NCBI RefSeq assembly: GCF_015666175.1
Contig: NZ_JADPIE010000007.1
Coordinates: forward strand, 124,001 to 188,000
Origin: Halonatronomonas betaini
GTDB taxonomy: Bacteria > Bacillota > Halanaerobiia > Halanaerobiales > Halarsenatibacteraceae
DNA length: 64,000 nucleotides
Direction of reading: 5' to 3'
The notes beneath the pieces were generated by a model. That model saw only the letters and a list, made by a program, of their open reading frames with translations, searched no databases and was not told where the DNA came from. The position numbers and the translations under genes are program-made. Shown here piece by piece: positions 53,062 through 62,308 of this stretch. Position 1 is the first letter of the stretch. Each line of letters starts with the position of its first letter.

Positions 53062-53080
53062 ATAGGTACCTGGCACCTAT
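53062..53080. repeat. short imperfect palindrome
   Basis: ATAGGTACCTGGCACCTAT: two ATAGGT/ACCTAT arms around a GTACC/GGCAC-type centre, between the GNAT and dehydrogenase genes. I recall similar GGTRCC-centred palindromes as dispersed intergenic elements in Firmicutes genomes. Related palindromes occur at 57668-57679 and 63586-63595. Confidence 0.5.
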
Positions 53081-53773
53081 TTATTCTCTTAAATCAGCCT
53101 CCATGACATACCAGTCATCATGGAGATCATTGGCCTTGCCAACCACCTTAAAACCATGCTTTTCATAAATATGCCTGGCAGCAGGGTTATCAGGCCGTAC
53201 CTCAAGCTTAACCCGCTTAATCCCAATCTCACGCAAATAATCAAGGCCAGCCCCGGTCAGACTGCTCCCGAGCCCTTTACCCCGGGCTTCCGGGCTTACA
53301 GCCAGCGAAAGAATCTGGGCATCAGCAGTCCCTCTAACCGAAAAGGCAATATAATAAACCTTATTATAAATCACCCTGCCAACATCAAAGAGAGTCAGGC
53401 CATACTTGCCCTGGAGCCAGCGGCTCAAAAGCCGAAAAATATGGCCGCCAAAGACAGCCTCTTTCCAGAGAGATTTAACCCCGGAAATCACAATAATATA
53501 GCCCTGGGGCTTATCATTCTCATCAACAGCCACCAGAAAGCCATCGCTAAAGACCTGGCCAAAAAGCTTCAGGATATCCCTAACAGCATTCTCTAGCTTC
53601 CGCCGTCTGGCCGAAGTTTCCAGCTCATTTTCAGGCCTGGTCGCCTTAACCCTGGTATCCTCAACCTCGCTAAAAAATAGCACGCCATCATCAAAGGCCC
53701 CAATAAAAATTCTGGCCAGCTCAGGCAAATATTTCTCCTCAAATTTAACGATCTGATAATTATCAGGTAGCAT
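53081..53773 (-). CDS. GNAT-family N-acetyltransferase
   Basis: 230 aa. The C-terminal half carries the acetyl-CoA motif LSLAVSPEARGKGLGSSLTGAGL (in parts) and the RimI-like end VRPDNPAARHIYEKHGFKVVG. The first 120 residues are variable and hold one amphipathic or weakly hydrophobic stretch near 100. AAAGGGGG precedes ATG 53773. Substrate unknown; protein N-terminal or small-molecule acetylation are both possible. Confidence 0.85.
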   Translation of the reverse strand: MLPDNYQIVKFEEKYLPELARIFIGAFDDGVLFFSEVEDTRVKATRPENELETSARRRKLENAVRDILKLFGQVFSDGFLVAVDENDKPQGYIIVISGVKSLWKEAVFGGHIFRLLSRWLQGKYGLTLFDVGRVIYNKVYYIAFSVRGTADAQILSLAVSPEARGKGLGSSLTGAGLDYLREIGIKRVKLEVRPDNPAARHIYEKHGFKVVGKANDLHDDWYVMEADLRE

Positions 53774-53959
53774 CAGCCTAACCCCCTTTAATCTATTATA
53801 CCCTGCACACTAAAAGGTCACAAGTTGAGAATTAACAATAAATCCTGATTAAACTGTTTATTTTTAGCTCAGAGTATAGTAAAATATACTTACGCTCAAT
53901 AAATTTTCAACAGCACTAATAAATAATTGCAAAAAATTATTTATTGCTACAACTAATGA

Positions 53960-53990
53960 AGATAAAATGCCGGCCAGTTACGGCCGGCAT
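53960..53990 (-). terminator. terminator of the minus-strand chemoreceptor gene
   Basis: Read on the minus strand: perfect 9-bp stem ATGCCGGCC/GGCCGGCAT with a 6-nt loop followed by TTTTATC. It lies 45 bp after the chemoreceptor stop. The rest of the 53774-54035 gap is AT-rich with no gene that I can see. Confidence 0.82.
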
Positions 53991-54035
53991 CACTTAAATA
54001 TTTAAAGCAAGTTTTAGCACCTTGACAGCATAAAC

Positions 54036-55634
54036 TTATATATCGAACTTATCGACAGTAGCCTTAAGCTCCCTGGACATCTCGGCAAGTTTCTCAGAGG
54101 CCTCAACTATCTCAGATGTAGAGCTGGACTGCTCCTCGCTGGCAGCAGTAATCTCCTCAGTCTGGCTGGTTGTATCCTCGCTGATGGCCGTAATCTCCTG
54201 GATAGCCTGCTTAACCTTTTCGCTGCTATCCTCCATGGTATTGGCGGCATTATCAATATTTTCAAGGCGGTCAAGTAAGGCTCTGGCAGCCTGATCAATC
54301 TGGTCCAGCGACTGGCTGGTTTCTTTAATAGAGCTAACACTGGAATCAACAACCTTTTCAGTCTGATCAGTAGTTCTAACAGCCTCTTCAGATTTAGCCT
54401 GAATCTCTTTAATCAGGTTCGAGATCTCCTCAGTGGCAGAGGCCGATTCCTCAGCAAGTTCCCTGATCTCATCGGCAACAACTGAGAATCCCCGGCCAGC
54501 TTCACCGGCCCTGGCAGCCTCAATCGCAGCATTTAGAGCCAGCAAATTAGTCTGCTGGGAGATACCATTTATCAGTTCAATGATCTCATTTATCTTTAAG
54601 GACAGCTCGCTTAATTCATTAATTTTAGCAGAAACCTCTTCAGACTGGTTATTAACCTTATTGATCTCGGCAATCGAATGGCCCATCGAATTATTACCGG
54701 CTTCAATATCGCCAATCATACTGCTGGCCTGATCATTCATCTCAGCAGTCATCTCAGTCAGGCTTTCAATTTCAGCAGCCAGATTAGAAATATTACTGTC
54801 AGTAATATTTATCTTTTCAACCTGAGTCCCGGCACCTTCGGCAACCTGCTCGATAGCCTGGGTTACTTCATGGGCAGAGGCAGAGATCTCCTCGCTGTTA
54901 GCAGTCAGATTCTCACTGCTCTCAGAGAGCCGTTCAGCAAAGCGAGTAACCTGGCCAATAATATCCTTAAGGTTGCCCTGCATCTGATTTAAAGAGCGGC
55001 TCAAATCGCCGACCTCATCTTTAGATTGATTGGCAAGCTGCTCCTGATTTAGATCGCCAGCGGAGATATTTTCAGCAAACTCCCTGGCCTCAGTAATCGG
55101 CCTGGTAATCTTTGAGGCAATAAAGAAGACAGTAAAGCTGACCAGCAGAATAATTATAAAAGAACCTAAAATAACATTATTTCTGAAACTGGCAATCTCT
55201 GCCTGGGCTGCAGACTCATCATAATAGGCAGTGATCTGGCCCAGATATGTATTATCAGCAGCAACAATATCATTCTGCTGTTGAAATACGTCATCGTCTG
55301 TTTCAAGGGCTGCAACATCAGCAAAATCATCATCTCTAGTAAAGGTAAAAACATTTTCATCCTGGCGATCATCTATCGTCAAGTGGAGCAACTGATAGCG
55401 TTCGAAAAAGTCTCTAACTTCACTTTCTAAATCATTATGTTCAGGGTCGTTGATATAAAGAGGGCTGGCCGAGGAAATCGTTGTAACTTCAAATTCCCGC
55501 TCGACTTCCCGGTGAAAATTATCAGTAACCTGACTGCTCTGGTTAGTTATCATCACAGCCAGAACGACTGCAAAGGCAATAACCATAACAGCTATCACAG
55601 AAAACAAAAATTTGTACTTAATCTTTTTAAACAA
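54036..55634 (-). CDS. methyl-accepting chemotaxis protein
   Basis: 532 aa transmembrane receptor. Helix 1 (about 7-28), an extracytoplasmic sensor of about 120 residues (short, single-module size), helix 2 (about 152-172), HAMP (about 173-226), then a long helical hairpin. Its tip has [34 protein letters not shown]. Gln/Glu pairs suitable for methylation flank it. The TTG start is set by GGAGTGG upstream. Ligand unknown. Divergent from the H-NOX receptor. Confidence 0.92.
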   Translation of the reverse strand: MFKKIKYKFLFSVIAVMVIAFAVVLAVMITNQSSQVTDNFHREVEREFEVTTISSASPLYINDPEHNDLESEVRDFFERYQLLHLTIDDRQDENVFTFTRDDDFADVAALETDDDVFQQQNDIVAADNTYLGQITAYYDESAAQAEIASFRNNVILGSFIIILLVSFTVFFIASKITRPITEAREFAENISAGDLNQEQLANQSKDEVGDLSRSLNQMQGNLKDIIGQVTRFAERLSESSENLTANSEEISASAHEVTQAIEQVAEGAGTQVEKINITDSNISNLAAEIESLTEMTAEMNDQASSMIGDIEAGNNSMGHSIAEINKVNNQSEEVSAKINELSELSLKINEIIELINGISQQTNLLALNAAIEAARAGEAGRGFSVVADEIRELAEESASATEEISNLIKEIQAKSEEAVRTTDQTEKVVDSSVSSIKETSQSLDQIDQAARALLDRLENIDNAANTMEDSSEKVKQAIQEITAISEDTTSQTEEITAASEEQSSSTSEIVEASEKLAEMSRELKATVDKFDI

Positions 55635-55700
55635 TATGTACCACTCCAGATTATAAGTATTTTGTAAAGCAGACTAAATCAAACCTAAAGAAACATTAAA

Positions 55701-55712
55701 ATTATGTAAACT
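55701..55712 (+). other. XerD-arm-like sequence (dif half-site)
   Basis: ATTATGTAAACT is identical to the last 12 bases of the Bacillus subtilis dif site as I remember it (the XerD-binding arm). The left (XerC) arm is not recognisable. It lies in the 209-bp gap between the divergent chemoreceptor genes. Chance occurrence is possible in AT-rich DNA. Confidence 0.25.
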
Positions 55713-55843
55713 TCAGGATTATGTATTTAAATTCGTTACATTAAATTATATTCTCGAATAAACCAAATAATCCTGCTTTTTTACTAATATTTTTTCATAA
55801 AAGTAATTTTAACAAATATCTGAGCACACAGGAGGTAGAATTA

Positions 55844-57658
55844 ATGAAAGGAACAGTAGTAGCAACCTGGATTAAGACAATGGAAAACCTGCACGGTGAA
55901 GAGCTGGTCAATGAGGCCAAACGGGAATCATCCTGGAATACCGGGCTGATGATTACACCCCTGATGAATATTGAGGATGATATGGCCCATGATCTGGTCA
56001 ACACAGTAGCAGCAAAAGCAAATACCTCTGTCAGCGAGCTCTGGCAGAAGATAGGACAGGAAAATATCAACTCATTCTCAGAATGGTTTCCAAGCTATTT
56101 TGATGGAAGACGGCTACATAACTTTCTTGAAATGATGGATACAGTCCATAAACAGCTGACCGAAATGATCCCAGGGGCCAACCCACCAAGAATTATCCCG
56201 GATATCCCAGAGGAAGATACCCTCAGGCTCACCTATCGCTCAAAGCGGGGCATGTTCGATTATTTTCTCGGGCTCCTTAAAGGCAGCGGCGTCTATTTCG
56301 ATAAAGATATCAAAGTCAATGAGCTCAGCCGGGATACCAGCTCAGAGCAGCAGGAACTTGTTGTAGATGTTATCTTTCCAGAACCGATCAAAACCTCAAA
56401 GACCTTCAGCTTCAACAAACTGCTTTCCCTGGGCATCTTTAAATCAATCGAAAGCAAACTGGGGCTGGCAGTCACTGTCACTACAACAATTATAGGCTTC
56501 ATCCTGGCCGGCACCGACAGCCAGCTCTGGCTGCCACCGGCATTAGGACTACTCAATGGCGGCATCGGCTATCTAGTCATGAAAGGCCTCTTTAAGCCAT
56601 TTGGCCTCCTCAACCAGGAGTTAGATGAAGTCGGCGATATGAACTTAAGTAACACCATCTCAGTCGACTCAGGCGACGAATTTGAGGAAGTCTTCGAGAA
56701 AATCAACAAAATTAAAGCCAGGGTCAGAGAGGATATCCTCTTTCTTAAAGGCGGTACCGATGATATGTACAACTTTACCGGTGAACTGGTCGATCTCACC
56801 GGCGATATGAAAAGAGTCTCAGATAATATCGCAGTCGTCGTCGATGAAGTGGCCCAGGGTGCCACCGAACAGGCCGAAGAGACCGAAAACTCAGCCTATA
56901 TAGTCGATAATAATGTCAGAGAAATAGAGAACCTGGTCGAGACCGGCAGCCAGTCCAAAGAACAGCTGGAGGCCGCAGTTACCAGCATCAAAGAGTCAGC
57001 CGGCGAAGTCAAACAGGTCAACCAGATGATCAATGATATCAAAGAAGCCTTTGGCGACGTCAACGACCGGGGAATTCAGCTTTCCCATCAGGTCGAGGAG
57101 ATCATGGAGATAGTCGACACAGTCTCAGAGATAGCCGAGCAGACCAATCTTCTCTCCTTAAATGCAACAATCGAGGCCGCCAGGTCCAGCGGCGACAGCC
57201 GGGGTTTTGCCGTCGTTGCCGATGAAATCAGAGATTTAGCCGATGACTCTCATAAAGCCGGGGAAGAGATCCGCCATAACCTGGAAAGTTTCACCAGAGA
57301 AGTTCAGGCCCTGGTTGATGGCATCAGCTCCCAGTTCAGCAATCTTGAAGAGAGCAATAAAGCCTTAGATAAAGTAACTGCAGCCAATCAGGAGTCAACA
57401 GAAAATATAGAAGATGCCTCAGAGCAGGTCATGGAAATAGTCGATAACTTAAGAAATGAAACCCAGAAGATCAGCGAAGTGATCGAAAAGCTTAACTCCC
57501 TGGCAGCAATCGCCGAAGAAAATTCAGCCTCATCCCAGGAGATGAGCGCCTCAGTCAGCGATTATGCCGATAAAATCAAGGAGATGACCGACTATATCCA
57601 GCAGACAGAAAAGCTAGTCGAAAACTTCCAGGAAAGCCTGACCGATTACTCAACCTAA
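55844..57658 (+). CDS. H-NOX heme-domain methyl-accepting chemotaxis protein
   Basis: 604 aa. Residues 1 to about 190 are an H-NOX (HNOB) gas-sensing domain whose numbering matches the Thermoanaerobacter tengcongensis Tar4 H-NOX without gaps at the key sites: proximal heme ligand H102 ([10 protein letters not shown]), P115, and heme-propionate motif Y131-x-S133-x-R135. The distal O2-stabilising set W9, N74 and Y140 is also present. Two membrane helices follow (about 210-250), then a HAMP-like region and a signalling hairpin with [35 protein letters not shown]. The heme domain is thus cytoplasmic. AGGAGG precedes the ATG. It should control flagellar rotation through CheA/W. Confidence 0.93.
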   Translation: MKGTVVATWIKTMENLHGEELVNEAKRESSWNTGLMITPLMNIEDDMAHDLVNTVAAKANTSVSELWQKIGQENINSFSEWFPSYFDGRRLHNFLEMMDTVHKQLTEMIPGANPPRIIPDIPEEDTLRLTYRSKRGMFDYFLGLLKGSGVYFDKDIKVNELSRDTSSEQQELVVDVIFPEPIKTSKTFSFNKLLSLGIFKSIESKLGLAVTVTTTIIGFILAGTDSQLWLPPALGLLNGGIGYLVMKGLFKPFGLLNQELDEVGDMNLSNTISVDSGDEFEEVFEKINKIKARVREDILFLKGGTDDMYNFTGELVDLTGDMKRVSDNIAVVVDEVAQGATEQAEETENSAYIVDNNVREIENLVETGSQSKEQLEAAVTSIKESAGEVKQVNQMINDIKEAFGDVNDRGIQLSHQVEEIMEIVDTVSEIAEQTNLLSLNATIEAARSSGDSRGFAVVADEIRDLADDSHKAGEEIRHNLESFTREVQALVDGISSQFSNLEESNKALDKVTAANQESTENIEDASEQVMEIVDNLRNETQKISEVIEKLNSLAAIAEENSASSQEMSASVSDYADKIKEMTDYIQQTEKLVENFQESLTDYST

Positions 57659-57691
57659 AAACTCAATGTACCCGGGTACCCAATAAAAAAC

Positions 57692-57719
57692 CCCCTGGCA
57701 GCAAATCGCCAGGGGTTTT
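57692..57719 (+). terminator. terminator after H-NOX receptor gene
   Basis: 8-bp stem CCCCTGGC/GCCAGGGG with an 8-nt loop, then TTTTA. Confidence 0.82.
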
Positions 57720-57860
57720 ACTATAACACCAGACAGTTACCTGCCGGTTACCACCTCCGTCAAAATAGCCTGAGCCTCTTAACTTCTGTGGCCAACCTTA
57801 TACTATATTCAGCAGGGGTTCAATCCAGGATTGCTCCTATATCCACCTGATACAAACCTG

Positions 57861-57996
57861 TTCCAGGCCAGGATCAGTATAGACCTGATCCAGTCGCTCC
57901 CCGGTATCTCCTCGGTACCTCCCCGGTATCTCCCCGGTCCCAATTCACTATCAATCCAGTATCAACCCAGTACCAACCCGGTCCCGATCCACACCA
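57861..57996. repeat. degenerate 11-bp tandem repeat array
   Basis: At least nine head-to-tail units of exactly 11 bp run from 57898 to 57996 (TCCCCGGTATC, TCCTCGGTACC, TCCCCGGTATC, TCCCCGGTCCC and so on to AACCCGGTCCC, GATCCACACCA). One or more weaker units lie upstream to about 57861, one offset by 4 bp. The core is CC(A/G)GTA(T/C)C. The array lies in the 482-bp gene-free stretch 57659-58140, after the receptor terminator. The frame through it codes only low-complexity Pro-rich sequence with no ribosome site and is not a gene. Confidence 0.8.
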
Positions 57997-58140
57997 GAGA
58001 TTACCCTGGCCCCATCCAATCTCAGCATTTAGTCTGAGAAACTCCAGGAGGATGGCAGAAGATATAAGATTATGATATAATAATAATCAATATAAATATA
58101 TATCCGATGTTTGCAAAATTTTAAAAAAGAGGTGGTTTTC

Positions 58141-58923
58141 TTGCTAAATAAAATCTTACCAGCTATTTTCCTTATAACCGCTTTAATTATCGCCACAGGA
58201 GCCCCGGCAGCATCAAATGGTGTGCAGCCCAGGGAAGACTGGATCGATCGCCTGGAACCGATCATCGGCGAATTCGAACTTGAAGAAAACAATCAGGTCC
58301 TCAATCTCCCGATTCAGCAATTAGATGGCGAAAACTATATAAACCTTGAAATGCTGGGCTATTTATTTGACTGGACAGTCAGTGCCGGCGAAGAAGAGGG
58401 CGTAATAACAATAGAAAAGGCCGACAATGACCAGCAGATAGAATTTGAGCTGACAGCCGAAGATTTCAACGGCCGCCAGCTGGTCAGATCACCTATAGAA
58501 CATGATGGCGCAATCTATATCGGCCCGGCCCTAACCAGATATCTCGTTGCCAGCCTGGAAGATCAGAACGTAAACTTCATAGCCTGGCTCGAACTGACAG
58601 ATCAGCATGAACAGACCGAAGGCAGGCTGAATTACAACGTTAAACTCTGGAATATCGCTGAGCGGCCCCAGGTCCTCAATTTTATGAGCGGTCAGACCCT
58701 GGAACTATACCTGCTCAGCAATAGCAATATAGAATGGAAATTATCAGAAGATAGAGCCTATACCATGGCCCTAAGGGATATCGAACTGGAGCCAGACGAA
58801 CTCAAAAGCTGGGATGAAAGCGCAGAACTACCAGACAGAATCTCAGGCGAATATATCCTGGCAGGAGAGATAACAGCCCAGCCGTCCCTGTCATTAAACC
58901 AATTAGAACTAGTAATTGAATAA
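58141..58923 (+). CDS. secreted protein with BsuPI-type domain
   Basis: 260 aa. Signal peptide 1-24 (cleavage near PAA). Residues about 45-125 resemble a copper-amine-oxidase-N-like repeat (LDGENYINLEMLGYLFDWTVS ... GVITIE; NGRQLV...IGPAL). Residues about 150-255 match a BsuPI beta-sandwich (LNFMSGQTLELYLL, then KLSEDRAYTMALRDIELEPDE and SGEYILAGEITAQ). BsuPI was first known as a proteinase inhibitor; in this setting it more likely serves as a binding module. TTG 58141 has GAGGTGG upstream and is preferred to an earlier TTG at 58111. Confidence 0.72.
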   Translation: MLNKILPAIFLITALIIATGAPAASNGVQPREDWIDRLEPIIGEFELEENNQVLNLPIQQLDGENYINLEMLGYLFDWTVSAGEEEGVITIEKADNDQQIEFELTAEDFNGRQLVRSPIEHDGAIYIGPALTRYLVASLEDQNVNFIAWLELTDQHEQTEGRLNYNVKLWNIAERPQVLNFMSGQTLELYLLSNSNIEWKLSEDRAYTMALRDIELEPDELKSWDESAELPDRISGEYILAGEITAQPSLSLNQLELVIE

Positions 58924-58957
58924 GAGCAATATAATAGCAGCCGAGGAGTGATATTCA

Positions 58958-59386
58958 ATGGAATTAAGAAACTGTAAAGAATGCGGGAAGCTCTTTTCAC
59001 CGGTAGCCAGTGAAGACCGCTGCCATGTCTGTCGGGATGATGAAGAAGTTCAGTATCAAAAAGTTAAGGACTATCTCTGGGATAACCCCGGGGCAACAAT
59101 AGATGAAGTCCATGAGGAGACAGGGGTCGATAAAGATACAATCATCCAGTTTGTCAAAGACGACCGCTTAATAGCAGATGGCATCGATGCCAACTTCTTT
59201 GTCCAGTGTGAACGCTGCGGCAAAGAGATAGAAAAGGGCCGTTATTGCAATAGCTGCAAGAACGAACTTGTTGACGGCTTAACTAAAGGTATCGCCAAAA
59301 AGAAGAAAGAAATCGACAAAAAATCCGGCAAGAAAGACCAGAAAATGTATACCTCAGACCGGATCAGAAAGCGGAAAAAAGAGTAG
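58958..59386 (+). CDS. yvyF: flagellar operon protein YvyF (TIGR03826-like)
   Basis: 142 aa. Two zinc-type Cys pairs at the N-terminus (CKECGKLF, CHVC), a central winged-helix-like part (DYLWDNPGATIDEVHEETGVDKDTIIQFVKD), a second zinc knuckle (CERCGKEIEKGRYCNSC) and a Lys-rich tail. The layout and position upstream of flgM match Bacillus YvyF, a protein of the flagellar operon whose role is in regulation of flagellar synthesis. GAGG precedes ATG 58958. It ends 296 bp before flgM. Confidence 0.85.
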   Translation: MELRNCKECGKLFSPVASEDRCHVCRDDEEVQYQKVKDYLWDNPGATIDEVHEETGVDKDTIIQFVKDDRLIADGIDANFFVQCERCGKEIEKGRYCNSCKNELVDGLTKGIAKKKKEIDKKSGKKDQKMYTSDRIRKRKKE

Positions 59387-59483
59387 AACCCTGAAATTAA
59401 TAGTACTATGGAACCAATATAGGCCCCAAACCATAAAAATAACACAGGGCCCTATCAGAGAGCATAAACTAGATAATCTTATC

Positions 59484-59534
59484 TAACAGCAGTTAAAGGC
59501 GGCATATGACCGCTGACTGCTGTTAATTTTTTTG
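59484..59534 (+). terminator. terminator between yvyF and flgM
   Basis: 10-bp outer stem TAACAGCAGT/ACTGCTGTTA with a small inner GCGG/CCGC hairpin, followed by a run of T. It splits yvyF from flgM, unlike the continuous operon of Bacillus. The rest of the 59387-59682 gap holds no gene. Confidence 0.82.
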
Positions 59535-59549
59535 CCAGGGCTACGATAT
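59524..59549 (+). promoter_or_regulatory. possible flagellar sigma-28 (SigD) promoter before flgM
   Basis: TAAT (59524-59527), 14 nt, TACGATAT (59542-59549), compared with the SigD consensus TAAA-N15-GCCGATAT. Placed right after the terminator and about 135 bp before flgM. A weak but well-positioned match. Confidence 0.35.
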
Positions 59550-59682
59550 AAAAGGTGAAAGCAAGAATAAAGAAAACAACTATAAATTCAGATAGCAGTT
59601 AGAAGTTAGCACGTTATGAATACAGCAACAAGAACGCTGGCAACAAGAAAGACAGCAGCAAGCAAAGAAAGGGTGATACCTG

Positions 59683-59979
59683 ATGAGAATTGATAATATT
59701 CAGGGGAAAAACATTCAAAAATTATATCAGAACCAGCAGAATCTCCTCAACAAGGAGAATAAGCAGACCAGCCGCAGCGAAGGCGATAAGATGAATATCT
59801 CATCTAAAGGACTCCAGATCAAAAAGCTGGCCGACCAGCTTGAGGCCGATCCAGGAATCAGAGCCGAGAAGGTTGCCAGGCTCAAGCAGGAGATAGCAGA
59901 CGGCAACTACCATATCGACAGCGAAAAACTGGCTGAAAGCCTGATGAACGAAATAGAACTTACCAGAGGTGACCTCTAA
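59683..59979 (+). CDS. flgM: anti-sigma-28 factor FlgM
   Basis: 98 aa. Short N-terminus with MRIDNIQGKNIQKLYQNQ, then the family C-terminal SigD-binding region (KMNISSKGLQIKKLADQL ... RAEKVARLKQEIADGNYHIDSEKLAESLMNEI). Binds the flagellar sigma factor until hook completion, then is exported. In some diderms export is through the flagellum, as would be possible here. GGGTGA before ATG 59683; flgN starts 3 bp after the stop. Confidence 0.93.
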   Translation: MRIDNIQGKNIQKLYQNQQNLLNKENKQTSRSEGDKMNISSKGLQIKKLADQLEADPGIRAEKVARLKQEIADGNYHIDSEKLAESLMNEIELTRGDL

Positions 59980-59982
59980 CAA

Positions 59983-60492
59983 ATGGCAGCACAAATTAAA
60001 GAACCAGCAGAAAAACTCTATAAAATTTTATCAGAAGAATACCGGGTCTATCAGGAACTTCAGCGCCTCGGCAACAAAAAGCAGGAAGCCCTTATTGAAA
60101 ATGAACTTGAAGACCTTGCCGAGATAGTCGAGGCCGAAACCGAACTGATGGATAATGTCGATAACCTGGAAGCAGCCAGGCTCCAGCTTATAGAATCCAT
60201 CTCCACAAATCTCGATCAATCAGCTGAAGAGCTCAGCTTCAATCAGCTGCTTCCAGAACTGCCAGAAGCAAAAAAGGCCGAATTCTCAGAGCTCAGAGAC
60301 AAACTCCTGGAGCTTATCGAAGACCTTAACGCCTTAAACGAAAGCAACAGGCAGCTTCTGATGGAAGCCCTTAAATTCAATGAATTTTCCATGAAGGCAG
60401 TAATCGGCACTGAAAATCAACAGACTTACGAAAACCCTGGCAAAGCCGGCAAAAACAACAAATCCAACCGGATCATCAACCGGCAGGCCTAA
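59983..60492 (+). CDS. flgN: flagellar export chaperone FlgN
   Basis: 169 aa, almost fully helical and acidic. The FlgN pattern (KLYKILSEEYRVYQELQRLGNKKQEALIENELEDLAEIVEAET, in parts) is visible over the first 60 residues, with a C-terminal polar tail. Escorts the hook-associated proteins FlgK and FlgL, encoded next, to the export gate. The order flgM-flgN-flgK-flgL is as in Bacillus. Confidence 0.88.
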   Translation: MAAQIKEPAEKLYKILSEEYRVYQELQRLGNKKQEALIENELEDLAEIVEAETELMDNVDNLEAARLQLIESISTNLDQSAEELSFNQLLPELPEAKKAEFSELRDKLLELIEDLNALNESNRQLLMEALKFNEFSMKAVIGTENQQTYENPGKAGKNNKSNRIINRQA

Positions 60493-60588
60493 AATAATAA
60501 ATCATTATATCAGCATTAATCTGTACGGACACCAAAAAGTTTAAAACAGCCCCTAACATATATAAAGGATATAAAAGGATGTGACAGC

Positions 60589-62289
60589 ATGAACTCTTTT
60601 AGCAGCATAAATACAGCTCTCTCAGCCCTCCAGGCCCAGCAGAGAGCCTTAGATACAACTGGACATAATATAGCCAACTCCAATACAGAGGGTTACTCCA
60701 GACAGCGGGCAGAACTCTCAGCAGCCAGGCCCTATACCAGTCCAGGCATGAATATGCCAACAACAGCAGGCCAGGTCGGCCAGGGCGTTCAGGTTGATAA
60801 TATCAACCGACTCCGTGACGACTTCATCGATGGCCAGATTCGCCGGGAGAACCAGGCCGGCGGCTACTGGGACCAGGTCAGCGAAGGCCTGAGCCGCCTG
60901 GAGCTAATCTATAACGAACCATCAGATAACAATCTGGGCAACTCTCTAAACGAGTTCTGGGGCTCCCTCCAGGAGCTAAGCAATGACCCCCAGGATTCAG
61001 CAATCCGCTCAACAGTCAGGCAGAGGGCAGTCACCTTAACAGATACATTCCATAGCCTCCATGACCAGATGAGCGAATTTAAAAGTTCAATCAACAATGA
61101 TGTCCATTCCACAGTCGATGAAATCAACTCAATCATCGAGCGGATTGGCGATATCAATAAAGAGATAGTCCATATTAAAGGTAGCGGCCAGCAACCCAAC
61201 GACCTGATGGATACCAGGGATAAACTCTTTGACCAGCTCAATGAAAAAGTAGATGCCCGGGGCAGCACCGATAGCCGGGGCAATTTAGATATATCAATCG
61301 GCGGCGTCAAAGTCGTCTCAGGTTCCAGCACCAATCAGCTGGAAATCCGCGAAGATCCAGATAATAATTATGAAGATACCATCCATTACAGCAATATCGG
61401 CAAAGAGATCCAGGTCGAACGGGGCGAACTCAAAGGTCTCTTAGAAGTCAGAGACGAAATCATTCCAGCCCAGCTCGATGAACTGGATACAATTGCCAGA
61501 GAGATGGCCGAACATTTTAATAGAATCCACAGCACCGGTTATGACCTTGATGGCGAGCAGGGTGGGGACTTCTTCGAACTTCCAGATGAAGATTCAGGAG
61601 AGAGTCCGGCCCAGTTAATCGAAGTCTCCCAGGAGATCATGGATTCAACCAGAAAAATAGCAGCCGGTAACTTTAGCGACAACCCCAGGGTGGCAGAGGT
61701 CAATAACCCTGGCACCGGCGATAGTCCCTATAGATACCGGATACGAACCGAGCGCCCAGATGAAGACGGCAATGTCAACTTCACCATCGCCGAAATGGAA
61801 GGCGACGAAATCCTCAATGAATTCAGCGGCACAGCTGAAATAGGCGAAAGTTTTGAACTTACTGAAATAGAAGATGCAGTGGGTGAAGAATTCTCAGGTG
61901 TTGTTGACGATGTTACTATAACCCTAAAATCAAGAGGCGAAGCCAATATCACCCTGGATCCATCAGAGGGCAGTGGCGAAAATGCCACAGCTTTAGCCAG
62001 GGGCCTCAATGAAGATCAGCTCGAGGGTCTGGATAACACCTCAGTCAACAAATACTTTGAAGGCGTCATCTCATCACTAGGTGTCGATGGCCAGCGGGCC
62101 GAGCAGATGGTTGAAAACTCAGACTTACTCAAAGAACAGCTAAACAATCGCCGGGAAGCAATCTCCGGTGTCTCATTAGATGAAGAACTGTCCAATATGA
62201 TCAAATTCCAGCAGGCCTACGGGGCTGCAGCCAATATAATCACGACCCAGCAGCAGAACATGGATACCCTGCTCGGTCTAATCCGCTAA
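60589..62289 (+). CDS. flgK: flagellar hook-associated protein 1 (FlgK)
   Basis: 566 aa axial protein that joins hook and filament. The N-terminal rod/hook motif SINTALSALQAQQRALDTTGHNIANSNTEGYSRQRAEL (in parts) and C-terminal SLDEELSNMIKFQQAYGAAANIITTQQQNMDTLL (in parts) form the conserved coiled ends. The central domain is acidic and variable. Length is in the usual range. ATG 60589 preceded by AAGGATGTGA. Gap to flgN is 96 bp. Confidence 0.95.
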   Translation: MNSFSSINTALSALQAQQRALDTTGHNIANSNTEGYSRQRAELSAARPYTSPGMNMPTTAGQVGQGVQVDNINRLRDDFIDGQIRRENQAGGYWDQVSEGLSRLELIYNEPSDNNLGNSLNEFWGSLQELSNDPQDSAIRSTVRQRAVTLTDTFHSLHDQMSEFKSSINNDVHSTVDEINSIIERIGDINKEIVHIKGSGQQPNDLMDTRDKLFDQLNEKVDARGSTDSRGNLDISIGGVKVVSGSSTNQLEIREDPDNNYEDTIHYSNIGKEIQVERGELKGLLEVRDEIIPAQLDELDTIAREMAEHFNRIHSTGYDLDGEQGGDFFELPDEDSGESPAQLIEVSQEIMDSTRKIAAGNFSDNPRVAEVNNPGTGDSPYRYRIRTERPDEDGNVNFTIAEMEGDEILNEFSGTAEIGESFELTEIEDAVGEEFSGVVDDVTITLKSRGEANITLDPSEGSGENATALARGLNEDQLEGLDNTSVNKYFEGVISSLGVDGQRAEQMVENSDLLKEQLNNRREAISGVSLDEELSNMIKFQQAYGAAANIITTQQQNMDTLLGLIR

Positions 62290-62308
62290 CAGGGGAGGAG
62301 GCAAATAA

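Noticed and set aside
55685-55712. Complete dif site
   Set aside because: Right arm matches, but the left XerC arm shows almost no agreement with the Bacillus site.
57861-57996. CRISPR array
   Set aside because: Repeat unit is only 11 bp, head to tail with no spacers, and no cas genes are present.
57831-58037. 68-codon open frame through the 11-bp repeats
   Set aside because: Pro/Ser-rich low-complexity product created by the repeat, no ribosome-binding site, no homologue recognised.
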